Positions 34,852 through 44,922 of a DNA stretch of 64,000 nt are shown here, in pieces. Both the position numbers and the translations under genes were made by a program. The notes under the pieces were generated by a model. The model had not been told where the DNA came from, did not search any database, and saw only the letters and a program-made list of their open reading frames with translations. Position 1 is the first letter of the stretch; each line of letters starts with the position of its first letter. The DNA lies in NCBI RefSeq assembly GCF_014397785.1, contig NZ_VZQQ01000005.1:186001-250000 (forward strand), read 5' to 3'. The DNA is from Paraburkholderia podalyriae. Its GTDB lineage: Bacteria > Pseudomonadota > Gammaproteobacteria > Burkholderiales > Burkholderiaceae.

Positions 34852-35337
34852 CTACAGCTTGTACCCTATCGTGCGCAACAGATCCTTGCGCCATTGAACG
34901 TCTTCCGCGCTTTCGATGCCGACCGGCGAAAAACCATCGATCACGCCGACGATGCCGCGGCCCTGATCGGTTTCAGCGATCAGCACTTCGACGGGATTCG
35001 CTGTGGCGCAGAAGATGCGGCAGACCTCGGGCACAGCCTTGATCGTGTTCAGTACGTTGACGGGGAAAAAGCCGTCGCCCAGAAACACGAAGAAGCCATG
35101 GCCCGCGCCGACGTTGGTTGCGTTCTGGCATGCCATCTCGACGAGGCTTTCGTCCGTGCCGGAGCGGCGCACGAGGCGCTTGCCCGAAGCCTCGCAGAAC
35201 GCGAGGCCGAACTTGATGCCGGGCACCGTCCCGACCATCGCCTCGTGAATATCCTCGACGGATTTGATGAAGTGACTTTGCCCGAGAATGAAGTTGGTCG
35301 CTTCGGGCTTGACGACCTTGACGGCGGACAATTGCAT
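34852..35337 (-). CDS. adenosine-specific kinase-like protein (PF04008 family)
   Basis: The 161-residue protein contains FILGQSHFIKSVEDIHEAMV, GIKFGLAFCEASGKRLVR and GHGFFVFLGDGFFPVNVLN, the hallmarks of the archaeal PAE2307-type adenosine-specific kinase family. This family is more common in archaea and some bacteria. A frame-compatible ATG at 35337 fits. Co-location with Ap4A phosphorylase links both to adenine-nucleotide metabolism. Confidence 0.82.
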   Translation of the reverse strand: MQLSAVKVVKPEATNFILGQSHFIKSVEDIHEAMVGTVPGIKFGLAFCEASGKRLVRRSGTDESLVEMACQNATNVGAGHGFFVFLGDGFFPVNVLNTIKAVPEVCRIFCATANPVEVLIAETDQGRGIVGVIDGFSPVGIESAEDVQWRKDLLRTIGYKL

Positions 35338-35625
35338 AGTGGACCTCGCTCGATCGCGGCAAAACGCCGATCCGGCTTCTAGCCTAGTACTAACTGCGCG
35401 TGAGCGAAACCTCGACCGGCCACTTGCCGCCTTCGCACCGCACGTTCATCATCAGTCAGCAGCCGTCCGGGTTGGGCGGCGCTTTAACGTTTTGACCCGC
35501 TTTAAAACCCGTCGGGCCGCGGCGGGCTCTTCGAGTCAACAAGGTCAACCGCCGGTTTACGCCCCTCACCGAGTGTGCAAGTATCTTTACCAACGCGTAT
35601 CCCGCACACTCTTGCGAGGCTCACG

Positions 35626-36933
35626 ATGGCCTGGAAACTGTGGAAAACCGAGAAGCGGTACGACGAGACGCGAAGCTGGCCGAGCGATACGCATCAGTCG
35701 TTGAAGCAGTTGCTGGATATGTACATGGGCAGCGACTCGCCACCGTTTGCGAACTGGGCCGCGCCTGGGATCACCTTCACGCCCGATGTCGAAACGCTCG
35801 GCCGAAATGGAGTCCGGGGATATCAGCTGGCCCTCTGGTTGTGGCTTTTTGCCGAGAAGCACGGCACTATCGCGGCGAAAATGGTGCGTGAATCCTTGTG
35901 TCTGCTCGCCGACGCGATGCAACCGTCGTCCGGTGACAAGATCGACTCGCTCCTCGACCTCGCAAACCGGCTGGCGCATTCTGTCGAGGCCCTGTCCGCT
36001 CGACAGCGCACCTTCAGGCTGGAGGATCTGTCCGTAGAGCTACCGACGGAGTTTTTCCTCGCTACAGCCTTCCTCCGGCTCGCACCGGACTCTCCTTATG
36101 CGGGAACCGAAGGCGCCAACCTGCAAGGCAATGACTACAAGCTGGCCGACTGTTTTCGCCATGCAACGGAGGAAGGGCTGGCGGTATTCCGGCCCATGAT
36201 AGACGCGGTCGACTTCGACGCGAAATCGCTGCCCGACTGGAGATGGAGCGCTCATCCCGGCGCTGCCGAGCGACACCTGCAACGACGCCACAACAATCCG
36301 CTTTTCGCGCTTCATCGCCAGATGGTGACCGCTCACAACGTCTATGAGGCAAGGCTTGCCGATGCTCAGGCCATTCAGGACATCAGAAGCGAGCTTAATG
36401 AGCGTGGCCGCTCATTCTCCGAGACGACCGAATTGCCGTTGAACTGGCAGCCCTTCCTCGAAGCATACCGGGACCACGTCGACCGGCTCGAGGAACGCCG
36501 GCTCGTTGTCGGCGGACAGAGCACGTCCCTCGGCAATGCAATCGCAGCGTTGCGCGCCGACATACTCACAACCTGGCGCGCTTCGCTTCACAACAACCGG
36601 CACAGTCTCGCGACGCTGGAGCAGGAAGAAGCGAAACGGGCTGAGCGACGGACGCTGCTGTATGGATGCGAGTGGACCGCTCAGCTTTTGAGCCACGGGT
36701 CCCTGATTCCGCCAGAAGAGGTCGTGCCCGCCCTGCTAAGCGAGCCTCCCTCCGAACTGGAAAAGGCGGTGACAGGCCTGCGGGGCGAACCACGGCTGCA
36801 TCAGACGCTTGCGCAGTGTTGTGCAACTGCGCATCGGCTTGTGAACGAGCTTCGCGCGGCTGGCCGTCAGCTTCCCGATATCGACGACAAGCTGCGCATT
36901 CTGGATAGTGCGCCCGGGCAGTCGCCGGACTGA
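35626..36933 (+). CDS. orphan protein, 435 residues, unknown function
   Basis: The ATG at 35626 has GAGG in front. The protein is predominantly helical with many charged residues, Trp-rich at the start (MAWKLWKTEKRYDET) and without a signal peptide or membrane helix. No family is recognised. Coding character is supported by its long frame without a competing one. It is followed by another orphan (37025) and an acetyltransferase (37378) on the same strand with short gaps, so the three may be co-transcribed. Confidence 0.7.
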   Translation: MAWKLWKTEKRYDETRSWPSDTHQSLKQLLDMYMGSDSPPFANWAAPGITFTPDVETLGRNGVRGYQLALWLWLFAEKHGTIAAKMVRESLCLLADAMQPSSGDKIDSLLDLANRLAHSVEALSARQRTFRLEDLSVELPTEFFLATAFLRLAPDSPYAGTEGANLQGNDYKLADCFRHATEEGLAVFRPMIDAVDFDAKSLPDWRWSAHPGAAERHLQRRHNNPLFALHRQMVTAHNVYEARLADAQAIQDIRSELNERGRSFSETTELPLNWQPFLEAYRDHVDRLEERRLVVGGQSTSLGNAIAALRADILTTWRASLHNNRHSLATLEQEEAKRAERRTLLYGCEWTAQLLSHGSLIPPEEVVPALLSEPPSELEKAVTGLRGEPRLHQTLAQCCATAHRLVNELRAAGRQLPDIDDKLRILDSAPGQSPD

Positions 36934-37024
36934 TAATCTTCCCCGCGTTCTGTGTTTTGTTACCTTTGGGTCCAGCGCGGATTGCCGGCGACCCTCATGC
37001 CACGCACGACCACAAAGGCCACTT

Positions 37025-37354
37025 ATGAATTCTTCCTCTCGCGACCCGCTCGATGTAGCGACAGAGGCGGTAGCTACGCTTTCCAAATACCTGGAACTTT
37101 CGCTCGACAAAGGAAAGAGCCTGATTTTAGTGCTTTCGCAACGCGAAAATTGCCAGGTCTATCTTGGTGATCCTGGCGAGCCAGACGCCGACTGGACAAG
37201 CTGCGCGGCCATTCAGAACACCGTGGTCCGCGCGCTTCTGGAGGCCACCCGGTCGGGACTCAACCAATTGATCATTGAAGGGCAGTCCTACCGCTTCGTT
37301 CGGACCTTCGCGCAAGTGGCCGAGCATGGAGCTGTCGTCTTCACACCTGCATAG
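37025..37354 (+). CDS. orphan protein, 109 residues, unknown function
   Basis: The frame starts MNSSSRDPLDVATEAVATL and has a likely helix, then a strand-rich centre (SLILVLSQRENCQVYLG) and a C-terminal FVRTFAQVAEHGAVVF. No family is recognised. The upstream open frame of 39 codons has no coding look, so the ATG at 37025 is chosen. It lies 91 bases after the 435-residue orphan. Confidence 0.6.
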   Translation: MNSSSRDPLDVATEAVATLSKYLELSLDKGKSLILVLSQRENCQVYLGDPGEPDADWTSCAAIQNTVVRALLEATRSGLNQLIIEGQSYRFVRTFAQVAEHGAVVFTPA

Positions 37355-37377
37355 ACCTTGTAGCCAATCACGTCATC

Positions 37378-38223
37378 ATGGATGATCGTAGCGATTTCCT
37401 TGTGCGCAACATGTCATCCAGCGAGGTCGATCTGGCGATCGAATGGGCTGCGGCGGAGGGGTGGAACCCAGGCCTGCACGACGCGCGATGCTTCAGGAAT
37501 GCGGACCCCAATGGCTTTTTCGTCGGTACCTGGCGCGCAGAACCGGTGGCCTGCATCTCGGCAGTCGCCTACGATGAGCGCTTCGGTTTCATTGGCCTCT
37601 ATATCGTCCAGCCGGCGTATCGCTCGAGGGGTTTCGGTCTGCGCATCTGGCAGCACGCCATGGGCTATCTGGGCGATCGTACGATTGGCCTGGACGGTGT
37701 CGTTGCACAGCAGCAGAACTATAAAAAATCCGGCTTCCAGCTTGCGTATCGCAACATCCGCTTCCAGGGTGTGGTGCGAGCCGCGGCGACGCCAAATCTG
37801 ACGAACGCGCGGGATGTACCCTTCGCGCAACTGGTCGCCTACGACAGCGCATGTTTTTCGACCGGCCGTTCCCGGTTCCTTGCGGACTGGATTGCGCAAC
37901 CACAGGCGTTGGCTCTCGCGGATGTGCGGGACGCCCGGATAAGAGGATACGGCGTGCTGCGCCGTTGCAGAACCGGCTACAAGATCGGTCCGCTTTTTGC
38001 CGACGACGCACAGATTGCCAACGATCTGTTCGACGGACTGGTCGCGAACGTCGCAGGCGAAGTCATCACGTTGGACGTCCCGGAGATCAACGCCGCTGCC
38101 GTAGCGCTCGCTGAACGCAACGGCATGGTTAGCGCGTTCGAAACGGCGCGAATGTACACTCGCGCCGCGCCGGCGATTCCCGTGCAACGTGTGTTCGGGG
38201 TGAGTTCGTTCGAACTAGGTTGA
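37378..38223 (+). CDS. GNAT-family N-acetyltransferase, YitH type
   Basis: The 281-residue protein has a GNAT domain with the loop IVQPAYRSRGFGLRIWQHAM (about residues 80-99) and a C-terminal YitH/Acetyltransf_18-like domain. EWAAAEGWNPGLHDARCF is the usual N-terminal signature of this subgroup. The gene follows the 109-residue orphan by 23 bases. Substrate unknown. Confidence 0.87.
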   Translation: MDDRSDFLVRNMSSSEVDLAIEWAAAEGWNPGLHDARCFRNADPNGFFVGTWRAEPVACISAVAYDERFGFIGLYIVQPAYRSRGFGLRIWQHAMGYLGDRTIGLDGVVAQQQNYKKSGFQLAYRNIRFQGVVRAAATPNLTNARDVPFAQLVAYDSACFSTGRSRFLADWIAQPQALALADVRDARIRGYGVLRRCRTGYKIGPLFADDAQIANDLFDGLVANVAGEVITLDVPEINAAAVALAERNGMVSAFETARMYTRAAPAIPVQRVFGVSSFELG

Positions 38224-38280
38224 CTGCAAAGTTCAAGGTGCTGAAAAAAATGGTCGGAACGCGATTGACCGTCTCGTCGA

Positions 38281-39231
38281 TCACTTTGCCCTCTTCTTCC
38301 TCTCCGAAACTTCGACGGTAGCGTCGACCGGTGTGAACGGCGCCTGAAAATGATCGACGAGAAAATCGATGAAGGCTCGCGCCCGCGCCGTCTGATTGCG
38401 CTGCCTGGGGTAATAGACGAATAGATCCGCCGACGGGAGCACGGTATTCGGCAGCACCAGCTTAAGGCGCCCGCTCTGCACATACTTGGCCAGATCCCAT
38501 TCAGAGCGAATCAGAATCCCATGACCGTCGAGCGCCCACCGAAGGGCAATGTCGCCATCATTGCTCGATAGCGCCCCCTTGACCTTGATCGCCTCGATGT
38601 GGTCGTTCACGATGTAGCGCCACACGCCATAGGCATCATCGTTCTGCCGATGAATGATGCAGCGATGCTGATGCAGATCCTCCACGCGCTCGGGCGTGCC
38701 AAACCGTTCCAGATATTTCGGGGATGCGCAAAGAAAACGGCGATTGCTCATGATGCGCCTCGCGCTCAGGCGACTGTCGGGTAGCTCGCCGAATCGTATC
38801 GCCATGTCGAAAGCGCCTTCGACCAGATCGACCGGCCGGTCTGTCACCTCGAACTGAACTTCGACATTCGGAAAACGCTTCGCGAAGTCAGAGACGAGCG
38901 GTGCAATGGTCGTCCTGCCAAAGCCTAGCGTCGCGTTGATGCGCAACGGCCCATGCGGATCGCGTCCAGCGCCGGATATGGCCTCCTCCATCTCGCGGAC
39001 CTGCCCGACGATCTGGGACGCATAGCGCAGATAAGTCTCTCCCTCGGGCGTCAGGCTGACGCTACGCGTGGTCCGGTTGACCAGACGCGCGCCGAGCCGC
39101 TGCTCGATGCTCCCCAGCCGCTTGGTCGCCGCGGGCGGACTGAGATCCAGCGCCCGTGCGGCGCCGGACATGCTTCTGAGTTTTGCAAGGAGAATGAAAA
39201 ATTCAAAGTCGGAGGCGGGAGCATTACTCAC
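38281..39231 (-). CDS. LysR-family regulator of the tartrate module
   Basis: The 316-residue protein has an HTH from about residue 6 to 66 (FFILLAKLRSMSGAARALDL; SPPAATKRLGSIEQRLGARL) and a sensor domain. The start is uncertain: GTG 39231 is chosen because it lies a few residues before the HTH; the frame is open further upstream to a TTG at 39321. It is divergent from the D-tartrate dehydratase-like gene and probably activates it. Confidence 0.85.
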   Translation of the reverse strand: MSNAPASDFEFFILLAKLRSMSGAARALDLSPPAATKRLGSIEQRLGARLVNRTTRSVSLTPEGETYLRYASQIVGQVREMEEAISGAGRDPHGPLRINATLGFGRTTIAPLVSDFAKRFPNVEVQFEVTDRPVDLVEGAFDMAIRFGELPDSRLSARRIMSNRRFLCASPKYLERFGTPERVEDLHQHRCIIHRQNDDAYGVWRYIVNDHIEAIKVKGALSSNDGDIALRWALDGHGILIRSEWDLAKYVQSGRLKLVLPNTVLPSADLFVYYPRQRNQTARARAFIDFLVDHFQAPFTPVDATVEVSERKKRAK

Positions 39232-39236
39232 TTGGA

Positions 39237-39263
39237 GTGAAATATGTAGTGAACGTAGGTGAA
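39237..39263. promoter_or_regulatory. three GTGAA repeats between LysR and tartrate dehydratase genes
   Basis: GTGAA occurs at 39237, 39249 and 39259, i.e. at 12- and 10-base steps, so on one helix face. The array lies just upstream of the LysR gene and 88 bases before the dehydratase start, where an activator would bind. Confidence 0.35.
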
Positions 39264-39350
39264 TTCTAACAAGCTCTATCGCGACTAAGCTAGGCACCAC
39301 ATTGAAGCCGGGGTGGCTCAATAACTGTTCAAATCTCTGGAGACAGTGGC

Positions 39351-40517
39351 GTGAGAATCGTTGAAATCCGCGAAAAAACCGTTCCGATCAGTTCCCCGAT
39401 CCGGAACGCCTATATCGACTTCAGCAAAATGACCCTGAGTCTTGTCGCCGTCGTGACGGACGTGATCCGCGACGGCAAGCCGGTGATCGGCTACGGCTTC
39501 AACTCGAACGGCCGTTACGGCCAGAGCAAGCTGATGCGCGAGCGTTTCGTCCCGCGCCTGCTCGAGGCCGACCCTGCCTCGCTCGTCGATGACGCCGGCG
39601 GCAACCTGGATCCCCACAAGATCTGGGCGACGATGTTCATCAACGAGAAGCCCGGTGGCCATGGTGAGCGGTCCGTCGCCATCGGCACGATCGACATGGC
39701 CGTCTGGGACGCGGTGGCGAAAATCGCCGGCAAACCGCTGTTCCAGCTCCTCGCGGACCGGTACGGCAATGGTCAGGCCAACCGCAAGATCTTCGTCTAC
39801 GCGGCGGGTGGTTACTACTATCCGGGCCAGGACCACGAAAAGCTCAAGGATGAAATGCGCAGTTACATCGACCGGGGCTACACGGTCGTGAAGAAGAAAA
39901 TCGGCGGCGCCTCGCTCGACGAAGACCTACGGCGCATCGACTCCATCCTGAGCGTGCTGCAGGACGGCCAGAAGCTCGCGGTCGATGCCAATGGCCGCTT
40001 CGATCTCGATACGGCGATCAGGTACGCAAAGGCCCTGTCGCAGTACGACCTGTTCTGGTACGAAGAGGCGGGCGACCCGCTCGATTTCGAGTTACAGGCA
40101 ACGCTGCGCAACTACTATGACAAGCCGATGGCAACCGGCGAAAACCTGTTCTCGATGCAGGATGCCCGCAACCTGATCCGCTACGGCGGTATGCGCGCCG
40201 ATCGTGACTGGCTGCAATTCGATTGCGCGTTGAGCTACGGCCTCGTCGAATATCTGCGAACGCTCGACATGCTGCATCAGCATGGCTGGTCGAGGAGCCG
40301 TTGCATTCCCCACGGCGGGCACCAGATGTCGCTCAACATCGCGGCGGGCCTCGGACTGGGTGGCAACGAATCGTACCCGGACCTGTTCCAGCCATATGGC
40401 GGCTTCCCGGACGGCGTTCGCGTCGATAACGGATATATCACGATGCCGGAGCTGCCCGGCATCGGCTTCGAAGGCAAATCCGACCTGATTGCCGAGATGC
40501 GCAAGTTGGCCGAATAA
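39351..40517 (+). CDS. tarD: D-(-)-tartrate dehydratase, enolase superfamily
   Basis: The 388-residue protein is of the mandelate racemase/muconate lactonising enzyme type and resembles the Bradyrhizobium D-tartrate dehydratase. It has KKKIGGA (the catalytic Lys), VDANGRFD (metal Asp), WYEEAGDP (metal Glu), the third ligand in ATGENLFS, and IPHGGHQMSLNIAAG (catalytic His). The reaction makes oxaloacetate from D-tartrate. The start is GTG 39351 with GGAG nine bases before it. A DctA-type carrier is encoded downstream. Confidence 0.87.
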   Translation: MRIVEIREKTVPISSPIRNAYIDFSKMTLSLVAVVTDVIRDGKPVIGYGFNSNGRYGQSKLMRERFVPRLLEADPASLVDDAGGNLDPHKIWATMFINEKPGGHGERSVAIGTIDMAVWDAVAKIAGKPLFQLLADRYGNGQANRKIFVYAAGGYYYPGQDHEKLKDEMRSYIDRGYTVVKKKIGGASLDEDLRRIDSILSVLQDGQKLAVDANGRFDLDTAIRYAKALSQYDLFWYEEAGDPLDFELQATLRNYYDKPMATGENLFSMQDARNLIRYGGMRADRDWLQFDCALSYGLVEYLRTLDMLHQHGWSRSRCIPHGGHQMSLNIAAGLGLGGNESYPDLFQPYGGFPDGVRVDNGYITMPELPGIGFEGKSDLIAEMRKLAE

Positions 40518-40590
40518 CGCCCGCCCCTCAACCGCACCGACAAACGTTTTCGGTCGAATGGTTCATAACAGGACGGAACAAAGCCGGCGC

Positions 40591-40633
40591 AATGCGGCCT
40601 TCCCACGCTCGTGCGCGGGAAGGCCGCATTTTT
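40591..40633 (+). terminator. strong intrinsic terminator between tarD and dctA-like gene
   Basis: AATGCGGCCTTCCC pairs perfectly with GGGAAGGCCGCATT (14 base pairs, 12-base loop) and is followed by T5. It lies after tarD and only 33 bases before the symporter ATG, so no promoter fits between terminator and gene. Either read-through supplies the symporter or a promoter lies in 40518-40590 before the hairpin. A weak CATAAC at 40567-40572 is a possible -10. Confidence 0.85.
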
Positions 40634-40665
40634 CCCTTTGAAGACGCCACGCACAGGAGACAGAC

Positions 40666-42024
40666 ATGCCAGTATCGAAAGCAGGAAGAGCACTTTCCAA
40701 GCTGTACGTTCAGGTCCTTATCGGGATCGTGGCCGGTGTCCTGCTGGGCCACTTCTACCCCGATATCGCCTCACAGATGAAGCCGCTGGGCGACCTGTTC
40801 ATCAAGCTGATCCGGATGCTGCTTGCACCGATCATTTTCGCGTCGGTCGTGGTCGGGATTGCGCGCATGAACGACCTCCACCTGGCCGGGCGGGTGGGCG
40901 TGAAAGCCCTGTTGTATTTCGAACTGGCATCGACGGTCGCGCTGATAGCGGGCATGGTAGTCGTGAATGTCATCAAACCTGGCAGCGGAATGAACATCGA
41001 TCCCTCGCAAATCGATGCCGCTGCGATTTCGGCCTATACGCACGCGGCGCAGCAACACGGAATGCTCGACTTCTTCATGAGCATCGTTCCGAATAGCATC
41101 GTCGGCGCATTCGCCAATGGCGAGATGCTTCCCATCATTTTCTTTTCCGTGCTGCTTGCGATCTCGCTGGCAAAGCTCGGACCCCGTGCCGCCCCATTCG
41201 TCGACATGCTCGACATGTTCCTTCAAGGCATGTTCGGCATCGTGCGGATCGTGATGTACGTTGCTCCGATCGGCGCGTTCGGGGGCATGGCCTTCACCAT
41301 TGGCAAATACGGCATTGGTACGTTGGCATCGTTCGGCGAGTTGATGCTTTGTCTGTATCTGACTTCGTTCTTCTTCGTGTTCGTCGTGCTTGGCCTCGTG
41401 ATGAAATTGTGCGGGCTATCGCTGTGGAAGTTTCTCCGCTACATCAGGGACGAGATTCTCATTACGCTCGGCACTGCGTCGACCGAAGCGGTGTTGCCGC
41501 AGATGCTGATCAAGATGGAGGCGATGGGCTGCCCTCGCCCCGTCGTCGGCATGGTGTTGCCCACCGGCTACACGTTCAATGCCGATGGAACGGCGATTTA
41601 TCTGACGATGGCGGCCTTGTTCATCGCTCAGGCGATGAACGTCCACCTGAGCCTGTGGGACCAGTTTCTCGTGCTCGGCGTGCTTCTGCTCACATCGAAG
41701 GGCTCTGCCGGCGTGGCCGGGGCGGGATTCGTTGCACTGGCCGCGACGCTAGCCTCGATGCACAAGATTCCCGTGGAAGGCCTCGTGCTGCTGCTCGGCG
41801 TCGACCGCTTTCTCAACGAGGCGCGCGCAGTGACGAACCTGATCGGCAATGGCGTTGCGACCGTCGTCGTCGCTCGCTGGGAGGGGCAACTCGACAGGGA
41901 CATGGCGCGCGCGGTGCTGAATCGCGAGAGCCCGGCTTACTTGCATACCCCCGGTGCAGCCGCGCAACCGGCAGTCACGTCGGCAACGGCGACCGAATCG
42001 GCCGTGCGTTCCAGCGCGCATTAG
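40666..42024 (+). CDS. dctA: dicarboxylate/cation symporter, DctA-like
   Basis: The 452-residue membrane protein has the DAACS family signature: [20 protein letters not shown] in place of the serine-rich loop, [19 protein letters not shown] (the usual form is MDGT), and [17 protein letters not shown]. About eight helices plus two re-entrant loops are expected. It would bring in C4 acids such as tartrate for the dehydratase. Ribosome site AGGAGACAGAC. The symbol reflects family, not substrate. Confidence 0.87.
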   Translation: MPVSKAGRALSKLYVQVLIGIVAGVLLGHFYPDIASQMKPLGDLFIKLIRMLLAPIIFASVVVGIARMNDLHLAGRVGVKALLYFELASTVALIAGMVVVNVIKPGSGMNIDPSQIDAAAISAYTHAAQQHGMLDFFMSIVPNSIVGAFANGEMLPIIFFSVLLAISLAKLGPRAAPFVDMLDMFLQGMFGIVRIVMYVAPIGAFGGMAFTIGKYGIGTLASFGELMLCLYLTSFFFVFVVLGLVMKLCGLSLWKFLRYIRDEILITLGTASTEAVLPQMLIKMEAMGCPRPVVGMVLPTGYTFNADGTAIYLTMAALFIAQAMNVHLSLWDQFLVLGVLLLTSKGSAGVAGAGFVALAATLASMHKIPVEGLVLLLGVDRFLNEARAVTNLIGNGVATVVVARWEGQLDRDMARAVLNRESPAYLHTPGAAAQPAVTSATATESAVRSSAH

Positions 42025-42103
42025 CCGAATCATCATCGATAGAGCTGCACTTTTCGGGCTGGATGCCGTTAATGCAACGGTATCTCACTCCACCGGATTC
42101 AGC

Positions 42104-43657
42104 ATGAAACTCACCATCAAGTTCCGTCTTCTCGCCACACTCACATTGCTCGGGTTCCTGCTGACGGTGATCGGCGCGCTGGGTATCGCCGGCATGCGTG
42201 GTTCCAACCAGGCAGTTGCGCAGGCGTACACCAACGACGTGGCTGCCGCGACCGCGCTCGGCAGGTCCAATCTGAACCTGACCATAGTGCGCACCACGCT
42301 CGACCGCGTGCTGTTGCACCCGGAAGCATCGGATAGAGCCGCACTCATCGATAAGGCGCGCAACTATCTCGCGGTCTCTGAGATGGCCTGGAAAGAGTAC
42401 CGCGCACTGTCCGTCTCCGACGAAGAGGCTGCCTTGTCGAAGGCTGTGGCCGACGCCCGCCAAGCGATGCTGCATGGTGCACTCGAACCGATGATGGATG
42501 CGATGAGCCGTGGCGATCATGAAGCCGCCGATCACGATGCGATGGTCGTGATGCCACCGCTGTCGGCGGCTCTCACGCAGAAATCCGCGAATCTGGACAA
42601 GTTTCGCAACGAGCAGGGCAACGCGCGTTACACGGCGGCACAGGACCGGTACGACATGCTTGCGACCATTACCGGAATCGCGATCGCCGTCGGTCTTCTA
42701 ACCTGCGTCACATGCGGCTTCACGCTGCTTCGCGCAATCTCGCGCCCGATCGACATGACGGTGCGCCATGTCGAGCGACTCGCTCAGGGTGACATGTCGC
42801 AGGAACTGCGCTTCGACAGTGCCGATGAAATGGGTCGCCTCGTCACAAGCGTCGGGCAGATGCAGAAGGACATCGGCACGATGATCGAACAGATCGCACG
42901 CGGCAGCGAATCGATCGCGTCCGCGACCCAGCAGATCTCGGCTGGCAACGCGGACCTGTCGTCGCGCACCGAGACGCAGGCCGCGTCGATCGAGGAAACA
43001 GCCGCGAGCATGGAACAGCTCACCAATGCTGTCACGGAGAACGCGGCGCACGCGCGTGAAGCGCGCGAACTGGCCGACGCGACGAATGCGACGGCCGGCG
43101 CGGGCGCGCAGGTGGTGCGTCAGGTCATCGCCGCGATGAGCGACATTCAGGACGGCGCGAAGAGGATGGGCGAGATCATTGGCGTAATCGAAGGCATCGC
43201 GTTTCAGACCAACATCCTGGCCTTGAATGCTGCTGTCGAAGCCGCTCGCGCCGGAGAGCAAGGGCGTGGTTTTGCCGTGGTGGCTGGCGAAGTACGCAAT
43301 CTCGCCCAGCGCTCAGCGACAGCGGCAAAAGAAATCAAGGAACTGATCGACGCGTCGACGGCGCGAGTCGCCGACGGTTCGCGGCTGGTCGGTCGCGCCG
43401 GTGAGGCCATGGGCGAAGTACAGACGGCCGTCAGCCGCGTCACGTCGATCATGAGCGACATCGCGACGGCTTCGGCCGAACAGAGCGATGGCATCGAGGA
43501 AGTCAATCGCGCGATTACGCAGATGGACCAGATGTCTCAGCAAAATGCCGCACTCGTGGAGCAGGCAGCCGCCGCGGCCGCGTCGCTAACCGAGCAGACG
43601 GGTCTGTTGACGAAGGCGGCTGGCCGATTCCGCTTTGCGTCGATGTCCGACCGTTAG
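42104..43657 (+). CDS. methyl-accepting chemotaxis protein
   Basis: The 517-residue receptor has a first transmembrane helix at about 7-29, a four-helix-bundle-type periplasmic domain, a second helix at about 190-212, HAMP ([20 protein letters not shown]) and a cytoplasmic signalling domain with [18 protein letters not shown]. There is no C-terminal NWETF pentapeptide for CheR/CheB. It follows the symporter gene by 79 bases, so it may sense the same organic acid. Confidence 0.9.
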   Translation: MKLTIKFRLLATLTLLGFLLTVIGALGIAGMRGSNQAVAQAYTNDVAAATALGRSNLNLTIVRTTLDRVLLHPEASDRAALIDKARNYLAVSEMAWKEYRALSVSDEEAALSKAVADARQAMLHGALEPMMDAMSRGDHEAADHDAMVVMPPLSAALTQKSANLDKFRNEQGNARYTAAQDRYDMLATITGIAIAVGLLTCVTCGFTLLRAISRPIDMTVRHVERLAQGDMSQELRFDSADEMGRLVTSVGQMQKDIGTMIEQIARGSESIASATQQISAGNADLSSRTETQAASIEETAASMEQLTNAVTENAAHAREARELADATNATAGAGAQVVRQVIAAMSDIQDGAKRMGEIIGVIEGIAFQTNILALNAAVEAARAGEQGRGFAVVAGEVRNLAQRSATAAKEIKELIDASTARVADGSRLVGRAGEAMGEVQTAVSRVTSIMSDIATASAEQSDGIEEVNRAITQMDQMSQQNAALVEQAAAAAASLTEQTGLLTKAAGRFRFASMSDR

Positions 43658-43703
43658 AGTCGGCGTGCAAAGCGGAAAGAAGTCTGTCGCCCGCGCCGCC
43701 CAG

Positions 43704-44639
43704 CTACGGCTTTTTCGCCGTCAGGTATGCGATGCGCGCCGCGCCGAGCTGCTTCCCGCTTTCGAAAATCGCCCGCATTCGACCTTCGAGGTACTCTCGC
43801 TCGTCGCGCGTGAATTGCTTGTCGAAGATCTCTTCCAGGGTCGGCGCCAATGGGTGAGGCGAAGTACGAACAAACGTTTCCCAACGCAGACAGTCCTCGG
43901 TTCGCACATCGATGTGCAATTCCAGATGAATGTCGGTGAATCCCGCATCGATGGCGAATCGGACAAGGTCGCGCTCACCATAGTTCGTGATGGGCAGCGT
44001 GCGCGCCTTTTCCTCGGTGTCAGGAAACTGGGCCGCGCGGCATCGGAGCAGCAGAGGAAAGAATGGGTCATCGGTCTGGATCGCGCGAGTATCGACCAAC
44101 CGCTTGAGCATGCAAACCTCGAGTGCTTCGTCACGCAGGATGGGCTCTGCGATGGCGAAGCGGCCACCTGGTTTGAGTATGCGGTAAAGCTCGCGCATGG
44201 CCGCGGGCTTGTCTTCCACATACGCCAGAACCGCGCGCATCGTGGCTGCATCGACGGCTTCGTCGGCAATACCCGCAAGGTTCTCAGCGGAGCCGTGTAT
44301 GTACGTACACTGCCCGCTCACACCCAGGGTGCCGGCGGTCTGTTGGGTGTGCCGGAGCAACGGCGCGGAAATATCCGTCATCACCACCCGGATCGAGGCG
44401 CCGGCTCGTTCGATCGCCCGGAATCCCACGAGACCATCGCCCGTCCCGATGTCCGCCAAGGTCATGCCGGAACGAAGGCGAACGAAATCCAGCACGCGGT
44501 CCGCGTATCTGGTGATCTCAACGCGGACGCTGTCCTCATGCGCGCGATCGTCGCCATGGCGCAGGCTCAGAATCCATTTCGACCAGTTGTCGTGAGTTAC
44601 GTCGTTCGTGGGTGGCGTCAAAATAGCGTTTCCGGGCAA
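43704..44639 (-). CDS. class I SAM-dependent methyltransferase
   Basis: The 311-residue protein carries motif I LADIGTGDGLVGFRAIE at about residue 60, VVMTDIS, and LYRILKPGGRFAIAEPI, the classical SAM-binding pattern. The start is uncertain: the first codon of the frame is TTG 44639; another TTG follows six codons later, where GGAA stands eight bases upstream. It is convergent with the chemoreceptor. The acceptor is unknown. Confidence 0.8.
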   Translation of the reverse strand: MPGNAILTPPTNDVTHDNWSKWILSLRHGDDRAHEDSVRVEITRYADRVLDFVRLRSGMTLADIGTGDGLVGFRAIERAGASIRVVMTDISAPLLRHTQQTAGTLGVSGQCTYIHGSAENLAGIADEAVDAATMRAVLAYVEDKPAAMRELYRILKPGGRFAIAEPILRDEALEVCMLKRLVDTRAIQTDDPFFPLLLRCRAAQFPDTEEKARTLPITNYGERDLVRFAIDAGFTDIHLELHIDVRTEDCLRWETFVRTSPHPLAPTLEEIFDKQFTRDEREYLEGRMRAIFESGKQLGAARIAYLTAKKP

Positions 44640-44922
44640 TCGTGAAAAATACGGCGGATGATAGCTTCAGAACCTGAAGACGTCCTTAACGAATGGAATT
44701 CGGAACGTCCAGGTAAGCGCATGACGCCCGCGTGCGGGTTCGAACATTACGCGGCAACGCTGCTTGCTGACACATGTACGTCATGATAGGTTGCTGAAAT
44801 CCCGCTGCCGCAATCTGGCATCTATTTTTCGCGACGCCACGCGCGATGAAAATAAAGCGGGGTGGGTTGCTCTGGACTCATCGTACGCATACGCCTTTCC
44901 CCCCAAGAGGAATTCAAGAGCC

